Positions 1-9,943 of a stretch of 64,000 nt of DNA are shown here, piece after piece. The position numbers and the translations under genes are program-made. This DNA is from Spinacia oleracea (Eukaryota; Streptophyta; Magnoliopsida; Caryophyllales; Amaranthaceae). The stretch is from contig NC_079491.1 of NCBI RefSeq assembly GCF_020520425.1, positions 6,621,143 to 6,685,142 of the forward strand, in the 5' to 3' direction. Positions within the stretch are counted from its first letter, which is position 1. The number at the start of each line of letters is the position of its first letter. Under the pieces are notes generated by a model. It saw only the letters and a program-made list of their open reading frames with translations. It was not told the DNA's origin and made no database searches.

Positions 1-1
1 C

Positions 2-208
2 ATGCTAAGAATATGGACTGCTTGGAGAAAAGTTGCTGTTTCTAGCAATGATGGATTTGGGAATGAAAATAAAGGACAAGATCAAGAGAAGTGGGTGTGT
101 TATGGGGACGAGAAAAAGAAAGGCGGGTATTGTAAAATGAGCTCAAAAAATATGACTCCTTCGCCAGATAAACAACTGTTTACTTCAGAATCTGTGCTCA
201 AGAAATGA
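2..208 (+). CDS. possible terminal exon of a gene cut by the window edge
   Basis: An open frame of 68 codons runs from the first bases of the window to a TGA at 206-208. The peptide is hydrophilic, rich in Lys, Ser and Asp, with the segment TPSPDKQLFTSESVLKK at its end. I recognise no domain. It may be the 3' exon of a plus-strand gene that begins outside the window, because it is followed by T-rich DNA that could serve as a 3' UTR before the U2 promoter. A chance ORF is equally possible. Confidence 0.2.
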   Translation: MLRIWTAWRKVAVSSNDGFGNENKGQDQEKWVCYGDEKKKGGYCKMSSKNMTPSPDKQLFTSESVLKK

Positions 209-460
209 TCATTCATCAGTTTAAATTCCTTATTTTTTTTTTTGCTATTTGTTTAGAGACTCGAGACGTACAGATGTGTAAATTTTATCTTAAATTTGGT
301 GAGAATTCATATGTTCTTTTTTTTAGATTATGTATAGCCTTGATCGTAACCAGATCATAGAGATAAATTAATGTTATGCATTACAAAAATGTCCAAGACA
401 AGTACGGAGTACAGTGGTTCATCAAAGTCTTCTTTTTTATTCTTTGGAGATAACATAGTT

Positions 461-470
461 TCCCACATCG
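461..470 (+). promoter_or_regulatory. upstream sequence element (USE) of the U2 snRNA gene
   Basis: TCCCACATCG matches the plant U-snRNA upstream element RTCCCACATCG. It lies 65-74 bases before the U2 start, the usual place. About 32 bases separate it from the TATA-like box, the spacing known for RNA polymerase II-type plant snRNA genes; polymerase III-type genes have about ten bases less. Confidence 0.85.
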
Positions 471-502
471 ATCTATAGAAAAAGAAGCAGCAGAAAAATG
501 GA

Positions 503-508
503 ATAAAA
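503..508 (+). promoter_or_regulatory. TATA-like box of the U2 snRNA gene
   Basis: ATAAAA lies at -32 to -27 relative to the U2 5' end and is correctly spaced from the upstream element at 461-470. Confidence 0.7.
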
Positions 509-534
509 GAAAAGTTGCGAGCATTCTGCAACTC

Positions 535-732
535 ATACCTTTCTCGGCCTTTTGGCTAAGATCAAGTGTAGTATCTGTTCTTATCAGTTTAATATCTGAT
601 ACGTGGGCCAATGGCCCACAACGATATTAAATTTATTTTTTAAGGGAGAAGTCCCATCACAGTAGCTTGCTGCTGGGGTCTTCAAGCGTCGCCCATGCGT
701 TGCACTATTGCACGGGCCTGGCGCATCCCACC
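535..732 (+). ncRNA. U2: U2 spliceosomal snRNA
   Basis: This is the RNA of the U2 snRNP, which pairs with the intron branch site. The 5' end ATACCTTTCTCGGCC is the universal U2 start. The branch-recognition motif GTAGTA is at 568-573 (RNA positions 34-39). The stem-loop IIa/b region follows, then the Sm site in the ATTTATTTTTTAAG stretch. The 3' hairpins contain GCCCATGCGTTGCAC and end in GGCGCATCCCACC. About 198 nt fits the usual plant length of about 196. The intact body together with a correctly placed USE and TATA-like box argues for a working gene and against a retro-pseudogene. The exact 3' end is approximate. Confidence 0.95.
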
Positions 733-1217
733 AATTCTAAAATCAGATTTTTTGCGACTCAAGCACTTTGGCAATTTGCTATATAGTTAATTCTCAATCA
801 ATTGGTAACTCATTCAATTATTCTTCAAAAGACAGAAATGGTGAAGTAGCAAGTGAGTATTAAGTGAATCTGAGATTTTGGAAATCTCCGTACTCCATAT
901 GTAATTGACATCTACTACTGCAAATACTTTGTCTATATACCTTTATTTGTTTAATATTTCTAATAAATAAGACATCGAATCTATCATTAATTTTAATTAG
1001 AAGAATATATATAAGCTCTATTTTAATGATAATTTCTACCATTACAGTTTAGATATCATACAAATTTATATTAAGCTAGATTATAACCGTGCAATATTGT
1101 AATAGTATTTTTTTAAAGCCGCCACGAATTGAACCTCTCACTATAATGTTATTTTTTGTGGTGCATATCAACATCAATCGAGTACGGAGTATAACGCTTT
1201 TGAATCGTTTCGTTCCT
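733..1217. other. no gene seen
   Basis: AT-rich spacer downstream of U2. I see no convincing ORF, RNA or structured repeat here. Confidence 0.5.
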
Positions 1218-1231
1218 TGACCAACCGTATT

Positions 1232-1344
1232 GTTTTCTTGGTGCAAATGAGCCACAAGGGCGGGGTCGCGGGGATGAGAATCGATCCCAGGATCACCTGG
1301 AACCGGGATGGAAGCTCTAACCAACTGAGCTATCCATCACTCTC
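1232..1344 (-). mobile_element. short tRNA-derived SINE with 14-bp target duplication
   Basis: Read on the minus strand, the insert begins near GATGGATAGCTCAGTTGG, a tRNA A-box with D-arm (TAGCTCAGTTGGTTAGAGC). It then carries a degenerate B-box GGATCGATTCTC, and ends in a unique 3' part with a short A-rich tail. It is flanked by the perfect direct repeat TGACCAACCGTATT at 1218-1231 and 1345-1358, the signature of LINE-assisted retroposition. The 113-bp length is short for a plant SINE. I cannot name the family. Confidence 0.72.
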
Positions 1345-1358
1345 TGACCAACCGTATT

Positions 1359-1996
1359 ATGTTAATTCTACCAGTTAGGCAATTAGTCATTTAGGAGTAT
1401 CTTACGAGTATCAATTAGCATCAAATTTTTGATATCAATTAGCATTGTTTTTCCCATATAAAGTTGGTATTATATTTATTCTATTTTCCTTATACAAAGC
1501 ACTAATGTATAATAAACGGAAGCACATCAACTAAAGGAGTAGTCTACTCAATTAAGGAGGAATTCGAGAAAAGAAAAAGAAAATAATATCAAGTAAATCA
1601 AATAATAAAAGGTTTATTTAGCAATAGGAATAAAATATTCGCTAGGTTATAGAAAGCGAGTTTAAAACATAGACCATAGATTTCAAACTCCATTGCAAAG
1701 AAAATCTAGTACCCATCTCCATTAAATTATTGTAATTAATAATTAAAGCACATCCAGTGTCGTTATTTTTCCGACATGGGATATTGGAGAATTGTATAAG
1801 AATTGTCGAAACCGTGAGGTAACTCCTCAACGAGTGTTGTAAATACGAACACCTTAATTGTCATGCATAGCCTGCTTATTCAAACCGTGTCTGGTTAATT
1901 GGTTAGCAAGAATTAAGAATTCGCTTTTAATTGTTTTTAATAAATTAGACAATGAATACGTATTTGTATAATAAACGGAAACATATCAACTAAAGG
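1359..1996. repeat. AT-rich spacer with a diverged copy of the 2-kb repeat
   Basis: No gene seen. From about 1516 the sequence resembles the better-preserved copies at 1997 and 2225, with shared segments such as AAAGGAGTAGTCTAC and CAATTAAGGAGGAA. Confidence 0.45.
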
Positions 1997-2390
1997 AGTA
2001 GTCTACGCAATTAAGGAGGAACTGAAACATACTCCGTATCAAGGAGTACTCTATCAAGGAGGAATTTGAGGAAAGAAAAAGAAAATAATATTGAGTAAAC
2101 CAGATAATAAAAAGTTCGGTAGGAAAAATAAAGGGAGTAAATACGAACACCTTAATTATCGCTGCTGGGCAGGTTTCGACAATGAACCTGCCCAGCAGAG
2201 CGACCAGCAAACGTGTTTATCATAAGTAGTCTACGCAATTAAGGAGGAACTGAAACATACTCCGTATCAAGGAGTACTCTATCAAGGAGGAATTTGAGGA
2301 AAGGAAAAGAAAATAATATTGAGTAAACCAGATAATAAAAAGTTCGGTAGGAAAAATAGAGGGAGTAAATACGAACACCTTAATTATCGT
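1997..2390. repeat. tandem duplication (166 bp, offset 228) with hairpin at the junction
   Basis: Copies at 1997-2162 and 2225-2390 are almost identical. They carry the phrases ACTCCGTATCAAGGAGTACT and AGTTCGGTAGGAAAAATA. The DNA between the copies holds a perfect 14-bp inverted repeat, CTGCTGGGCAGGTT (2162-2175) against 2185-2198, with a 9-base loop. More diverged relatives lie at about 1516 and 2485-2600. Confidence 0.8.
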
Positions 2391-3089
2391 GCATAACCTG
2401 CTTATTCAAACCGTTTGCTTTTAATTTTTTTTAGTAAATTAGACAATACATATTTTGTATAATAAACGGAAACATATCAACTAAAGGAGTAGTCTACACA
2501 ATTAAGGAGAAACTGGAACATATGAAGGAGTAGTGTACACAATCAAGGAGGAATTTGAGGAAAGAAAAAAAAAAAGTTCGGTAGGAAAAATAACGGGAGT
2601 AGATACGAAAGAGTATCCCTAAAGGGGTACCAAAGAAAATCCGGTGCCCATCTAAGTAGATGAGCAGGAACATGTCATTGTAATTGATATTTAAAGTAAA
2701 TTCAGTGTTGTTACTATTGCAATATGGGATATTAGAAAACTGTATAACAATTGTCGGAACTGTGAGGCAACACTCCTCTAACAAGTGTTGTAAATACAGA
2801 CACCTTAATCTATCATGTACGGATCATGCTTATTCAAATCGTAGCTGGTTAATTGGTTAGCCAAAAACTAAAAATTCACACGAGATATATGATGGAAGAT
2901 GTAACAAGCTACAATGTTGAGGACATGAGGAGTACGACTGTGTGAGGGAGCATTAAGACACCAATCAAGTTTTAATTATTTTGATAGCAAAGCAATGGTA
3001 TTTTGAAGTACGATCGTGTGAGGGAGTACTAAACTTTTCTTGAAAAGCGTTGAATCTATCTATCTATCTATTACTATATTACTATATAC
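2391..3089. repeat. diverged third copy of the 2-kb repeat, otherwise nothing seen
   Basis: A copy at about 2485-2600 repeats the AAAGGAGTAGTCTAC and GGAGGAATTTGAGGAAAG segments with gaps. The rest is AT-rich, with a short (TATC)n run near 3055-3070. No gene seen. Confidence 0.5.
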
Positions 3090-3499
3090 TAAGGGTTGAA
3101 TTTATCATTTATGGTGCGATTTTTGCCCGTCAAAAACCACTTTCCCAAAAAAATGTATATGTTTTATTTTATTTTTATTCTCTACCTTTTTTATAAACTA
3201 TTTATGTATGAAAACAAAATTGAGTTTATAAATTATGACAATAATAGATACGACGTAATAATAATTATTCTAAATCGGTAATATTTTAGTCAAATCGCTA
3301 TATTAATAATGGAAAATAAATCACTCAAATTTTTTGTCAAAGTACCATATTAGCATCTTAAATATGCATATTAGATGAATAAATTTAAACGAGTATATTA
3401 AAAATGTTATAACTATGCAGTAGTTTGGGAGATATTCAGTTAAATATTTTGTGAAAAAAATTGATCAAAATCCGTGCGTGCACGGGATCTAATGTAGTT
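3090..3499. repeat. dispersed repeat, copy A (sister at 22100-22514)
   Basis: This segment and 22100-22514 align over about 400 bases. Shared landmarks are GGTGCGA at the left, CTTTCCCAAAAA, GGTAATATTTTAGTCAA and the right end CCGTGCGTGCACGGGA(T/C)CTAAT. The GC-rich terminal palindrome looks like the end of a non-autonomous DNA element, but I found no clear target duplication and cannot assign a superfamily. Confidence 0.6.
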
Positions 3500-5693
3500 A
3501 AGCTAATTAGAGTATTTGATCGTCAAAAGATCTATCTCGAGCCATTTGAGGAAGTGATTAGAGAAGGTAAACACGATTTAAATTAAAAACAATTTAAACG
3601 AAAAGTGCTTGGGTGTCAATGCAGGTACATAAAACTTAAGTTGCCCCAAAAAGTAAAAACTTTAACTTATTTCAAATTTTATTCACCGCACAACTAGCTT
3701 ACCAAGTGCTCGACCAATCTCCCAACCAAAGCAAACACAAAGAAATTCTTCAAAGACTAGAAATGGGTAAACGAGGCAAGGGGAGAGTGAATGACACACC
3801 ATATTCGTCATAATTTTACACTTATCTCTTATGGACTTTATTCTAAAAGTGCTTAACAACCATGCTTCTTCATACCCAACTCTGTAGGGAGGTTGTGCCC
3901 GGATACCCACGGGTGCCCCTCACGTCGTTGTTATGCCCACAAACCCATTGACATGTCGCTGCTACACCCACACACTGACACACCATCGACACCCTTGGTG
4001 AACTAGGTATGTAGATGTTGTTTGGTATAGATCGTATAAAGGCAACATCCAATAAGACTAGCAATTAAATCTTCTATTCATCGAACATGTATACTCGAGT
4101 CATATTGATAACATATCTCATTAGGAAACACCATATGTTTGGTATTAATGGTAACTTCTAAACAACGTTTAGGTCATAAGATTTTAAGAGAGCATTAGTA
4201 GTGTCTCTAATCTCCTCAATGCAATCAAACATTTAAAGTGGTAATATATGAATTCGATGCGTTTGTGTTGTTCACTCCATGATTAATCACTTCTCGTAGC
4301 TAAAAATGCTAGATTGTGGTGTTGAGAAACAAAAGCACTGTTCCCTTGTCAACAACTGGGCAAGATATTCATTTATAGTGAACAACTATTTTAAAGTTCC
4401 CACATCGAGATATAAGACGGCAAGCTGGAAAAACTAGTTATAAAAAACAACTAGCTGCCATCTTCAAAAATTTAAAAGGGTCGGTTGGCTAAATATGCCA
4501 TGCTCGACTTGAGATAAGGCGAGTGCTGTATGGCTATCAAGACATATGGCCGACATAATTTGTGGAAACTCTTATAGGGTTGGCTCGCTTGGCCGACCCT
4601 CTTGAACATATGAAAAGGTTAAGAAAAACAAAGCAGAAAGCTAAGGTGCAGTTTGTTTATATTTTATATTCTCTTGAACATATAAAAGGTTAATTTTCTT
4701 ACGTGATCTGCGTAGATTTATAATAATTTTTTATTTTATAATTTTTACGTACATATAGATAACTGATGAAATATTGTATAATGATAAAAAGTGTCAAAAT
4801 GCTAAATGCATCAATAGAGGAGAAAGAAGGAAGTATGTTGTATGCGATTGCTAGGCATGATTCAACAAGCTTAAACATTTATGGGTCACTCATTACATCC
4901 AACAATGTAGTACTCCGTACGTGTCACCTCTTACAGTGATATGTATCCCTTGTTCAATTACGGAGTACAAGCCATGTAGGAAAATTAAGGGTTGACCGAG
5001 TACAATTTATAACTAAAATAAGTTTGAATAAGTTCTAATAAGCTCAGATAAGTTCAGTTAAGTTCAGATAAGATAAGTTCAGGAAAAATAAGTGAAAATC
5101 AGATGAATAGAACGCAACCTTAACTATTTTTGGGTTTACCGAATAGAATTAAGCAAACTTGTTCAACTTTTGGGAGCTTGAATTTTAAATGTCAAGTCAC
5201 TTCTCAATCCCATATAAGATTGACATCAACTTGTAAAATTTCAAAGTAGGTATATCTAAATGGCGGTATGTAGCATGTTTGTCAAATACAAGGCCGGATG
5301 CAAATGAGCCTCTTAAGGCAACATGGGTAACTCATAGCCGTTACATGGAAATAGCATAACTACATATTTAGTGCATGTTTGTAGGTACCAAAATAGAATG
5401 AAAACGGATAAGTATGAAGTTTGTAGGTACCAAAATAGATTGGAAACGGATAAGGAGAAAGAAAATTTTCGATTCGTTGTTTGATTGATACAGTATTTTT
5501 TTCGAGGGGGATTGTTTAATACTCTGTATAATTAACAAGAAGAAAACTCCATTTGGAAATTGGGAAGAGGTAAAGAATTGTTAATAGGGCTAGGAAAAGG
5601 TAATTAATGGATTGTACTACGTAACAGTTATCCTTAGGTTAATAGAACGTCTTTCATACCAAACGATATGTAATGGAAACAATTAAGGAAAAC
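3500..5693. other. no gene seen; one orphan snRNA-type USE
   Basis: No supported gene. At 4398-4407 TCCCACATCG (the snRNA upstream element) occurs, with TTATAAAAA about 30 bases downstream at 4438-4446, but no known snRNA follows. At 5030-5080 the phrase AAGTTCAGATAAGTTCAG is repeated in tandem. Confidence 0.5.
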
Positions 5694-6044
5694 TTGATAT
5701 TATCGGTCCCAACTATGGCCGATTTACTTTAAAAGGTCTCAACTTTTAATTATCTCAGGGTGATCCCTACTATAGAGAGTCATTTTCAAAAATGGTCTCT
5801 TAGTTAAAATTAAGTGATATATAACTTAATTAAGACTCATATCTCTCGTGTAATAATCATATTTTTTTAATTAAATCAAGTTAATGGAATAATATGATAT
5901 GCTAAAATAAACTTAATTAACAGTTTAATTAAGCTAAAGGACCATTCTGGAAAAAACACACCTCAAAATTGAAACCACTCTAGAATAATCAAAACTTGGG
6001 ACATTTTAAAGTGAAGTGACCATAGTTGGGACTGTTAGTATCAA
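5694..6044. mobile_element. MITE with long terminal inverted repeats
   Basis: The left end TTGATATTATCGGTCCCAAC and the reverse complement of the right end, TTGATACTAACAGTCCCAAC, match at 16 of 20 positions. Similarity continues for about 60 bases inward. The 351-bp element has no coding capacity. No clear target duplication was found, so the superfamily is open. Confidence 0.65.
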
Positions 6045-7861
6045 ATTTTAATTTACCTTTTTTTAGTCTAAAATCACTATACTCATACTTGCTAACATTT
6101 GGTGGCTTAGTTTTGCTTTAATTTGAACCTAACCCTAAAGTTCACCTTTAATATCCAGACAAAATGTTTTCCACTGACCTTAATTATTGTCATTATTAAT
6201 TAAAATATCCATCCTTTTTTTTTTTTTTTTTTTTTTGTCATTTCCTATTTATTCTTCCCAAGCTTTTAGTACTTGTCCATTTTTTGGCTGAAACATTTTC
6301 CTTTTAGAGGGTTAAACTTCTAAATCTCATATTATGAGTAGTTGATGACCACCATATGATTCACCTTTATGCGTGTGAGGTTTTTCAGATTAGTCTCGAT
6401 ACGAGTATACATTCTGAATATCATTATTTTTTTAAATTTTTTTTAGTTAAAAATATTAATGGTCAAAGTTATGTGTATAATCATTAGATCCCGGCCGGAG
6501 AAAGTATGAAGTTGAGTTGGACGACCTACTCAACTATTCGACGGTCCTACTCCCACGAGTCCCACACCAATCCACCCAACCCAAATCCAAACCCACACAG
6601 AGAGAGGTATTGGATTAAATGGCCCAAGCCCAACACAGCCACAAATTATCAAGTCAACAACTACCACAAATGGAATATGGACAAGAATATTCTAAAAGTA
6701 TGTTAATTTCTTTTTTCTTGCCAAGGAAATCTATTGGCAACTTGCTTAATAAGGATATCTACTTATTAAAACAAATTGCCATATTTATTTAAAATATTAA
6801 ATTAAAATATTAAATTAAAATACAAAAAAAACACTAATTTCCCAACAGATTTAGGTGGGTAGGTCCAAAAATAATTTAATTTTAATACAAGTAATAAATA
6901 ATAATATTAATAATGAAATTTTGAAATGTATGCTCTAGTGCCCAAGAGCATTGGTGCAATTAGTTTGCAACAAACAACTTAGAAAGAGCAAAAAAGAACA
7001 TTATTATATGTACTTTCCATACCTTATTATGTGCAAAAATATGGCCACTATGCTCATTCATGTGTTTAGAGCATGCGGATGGAAGTATTTTGCACATCAT
7101 GCTAATTTTATTTCACATGATTAGTTACTTATAGTTCACCCTTAATTTGTACTACTAAATACTAACAAATAAATCGAAAACACTAAAAAAGACAACATTT
7201 TAACAAGTTTAACAATAATAACACTTACTAGAAATAAAATGACCGCTCTATCTTTCCCTTAAAAATAAAATAAAAAATAATACTGCATGAAATCTACCGT
7301 TTACATCACTACCTTTGTGGCTTCTTAAGATAGACACGGAATCGTAAAAAGAAGAAGAATAAAGCCTAAATGTAGGAGAGACTAGAAAGAGAAGAAGGGT
7401 TGAAATGAAATGGTGCAAGAAGCTATGAAAAGGATGTTGAGATTTTATAGTAGATTCAAAGTGAGGCTGGAAAGTCTTCTAGCAAGGGTTTTGGGCAACG
7501 GGCAGATTGAAATCTTGGAGTAAATGGCAAGTTGATATTTCGGGCAGTGTTGCCCAGCTTAGGGTTTGATGGCCAATTATTAAATGAAAATATGTTACAA
7601 CTTGCAATTTATTTGTTTACTAAAATGGCTACTTGCAATCTTGCATTACCTATTCTGTAGATATTTTCTTATTTTGTATTGTTGGGAATTGGATTTAATT
7701 AACTTGGCATTTTGGGGCCTTGGGGCGTCCTAACTTGGTAACTGTTGACCATCTAGGCTGGTTAATGGGTTGGGCTGGTTAGTGTGGACTCACCTTGGGA
7801 TGGGTCGTGGGTTTTGTCACAATTAGGGTGCATTTGAAGGGTTGGGTGATATTGATATATT
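6045..7861. other. no gene seen
   Basis: AT-rich spacer with a poly-T run near 6217-6236. No ORF with recognisable protein features and no RNA gene. Confidence 0.5.
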
Positions 7862-8256
7862 TAGAGTTGGGCATGGGTTGGGCCAACATTCGGGCTAACA
7901 GAGACCAACCCGATCCTGTTGTAAACCCGACACGACGATGAGCCACGAGCTGTGCGTTGACATCATTTTAGAAATTTGGCATGAGCACAACATACCACTC
8001 CACACACTTATTTTTTTAAAAATATCAAAAATTCTTAAAATTAGTAAAGGAACCCGCCAGCACGACACGAACTGGTCCGACATGCCGGGTGAGCCGCACA
8101 TTATCCTCATTTATGAAAGAGAGACACGAGCACCCACGACACGACACAACACAACTTTTTCTTGTGTCGTTCTAGGCACTACCCGTTAGGGCATGCCACA
8201 TGAGGCTGTGAGGTTCAACTCATGGGCCTACACGATTCAACACGTGCCCAATTCTA
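7862..8256. mobile_element. probable non-autonomous DNA transposon
   Basis: The ends are inverted: TAGAGTTGGGCATGGGTTG at the left and the reverse complement of the right end TAGAATTGGGCACGTGTTG agree at 16 of 19 positions. TGATAT occurs in both flanks, possibly part of a target duplication. The interior holds degenerate CACGACACGA-type phrases like those in the element at 53854-55074. The open frames inside are low-complexity and not credible genes. Confidence 0.5.
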
Positions 8257-9943
8257 GTGATATCCAATATTTATATTTTTGAAAAAATTGGTATTGGTTG
8301 GCTATGGCCGAGTTTGTGCACCAAGTTTTAATCGTTCGCACAACCCACCTCTTGTGTTGGGTCCGTGCTAGGTTGACTTGGAACTCAATTCGATTATGTT
8401 GACCCATATACCTATATGGTCTAGACGGGTCATGGTTCACTTAGCCTAGTGATCGTCTCAAAATGCAACTATAGATTTGATCTAGACCATGAAAAAAAAA
8501 TCATACTTCATTCTTTCTCACATAATAACCGGATATTTGACTTATTTGGCCGGACTCCGGATCAAATGTGCCATTTATATAACAATTTTCTAAACAGTAT
8601 TTTCTCATAATTTTTATATTTATATAAAAGGTGCCTTTTCATATCTTCTTTTTAAAAAAGTTAATTTCTAATTTTTTTTGTCGAAGTAACTGTTTGATTA
8701 AGGTGATTGACACCAACTACTTGTTAATTTTTTTAAAAAAATGATTAGGGTGTGCAAAATCATGAACAGAGTAAAAGAAAAGAGTGGAGAGCAATTTAGA
8801 AGAATGGTAACATGAATAGGAGAAGTGTGTGATTAGGTTTCCAACCAAACAAATATGATTAGGGAGTATAATCTTGTGTTTTCTATAGTTAATATTGAGA
8901 TAGGATTGATATTTGACCAGCATTAACCACTTAAACCTGGGAGCTATTAGTGTAGAAGGTTAGGCCTCTGCTGCTCTCCCACATAGAAAACATTATGACC
9001 AAGAACAACGTTTAACTCAGTTAGAACAATATTTTGCAAGGTTTTAAAGACGCGAAGGGTTAGGATTTGCAAGTCTCAAATTAACCCGTGATGTAACATC
9101 TAAACCACTAGTTTTATACATAAAAACTAAAATAATTATGTTATCACAACTTTGTTTCTGAATGCTGAAGCTGAAAATACACTTCCATGACACGCTTACG
9201 TTCAGGACATGTAGAGTAATCAATGGTGATCCATGTTCTCCAAATCAGATGCGAAGCTACATAATTTTAATGTTTTCCAAAGCCAGTAGAATCCTGTATT
9301 TGTTGACCAATTGTTGTGATTTTCATCACTTACACCAAAACCAAAATGCAGGAAGCAAGTTATGTTCCTGTCTGATCAACCAAACACAAATAAGTAAATA
9401 ACAGAGTTTTCATAGTTCATATAAACAGCCAAACCACCCAAAATCTAAAAAAACATTTTTAAAAAAAGTCGTGCTAAAACTCCGTCTCCTCTGAATGAAA
9501 AAAGGCCTTACCAGTTACTAAAAGATACCTAAACACAAAAAAAAGACTGTTATCTCGTCTGCAAACTGGAAGACCAATCTGTACACTGTGAACATTGCAA
9601 CATATCTATATTAAACTCAGCAGTAAAGTTCAGAAAGTGCCTAGATCCAGCAACATGCATAAGCTAACCAGCATCATTCGTAATTTACCTGCGAATTAAG
9701 GGAATTTTGAACCGTTGTCAGAAAAAACTGATCATGTTTAACTACCGTATAAATCAAGGAAAAGAAGGATTATAAAGAACAGGTGAATAGCAGCTTAGTC
9801 TTGCATTTACCTGTGACAGGAAACTCTTTGCATAAGTATATAATTTAGGGTTAATATTTTCTGTATTGTTATGTATAGGATTAACATAAAAGACGGTTAG
9901 TCTTAGCTATTCCAAAAGCAGGGAAAGTGTATATATCTTTCTG
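8257..9943. other. no gene seen; includes 3' flank of MORC copy 1
   Basis: No supported gene. The part nearest 9943 is expected to hold the 3' UTR of MORC copy 1; I could not place its poly(A) site. Confidence 0.4.
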
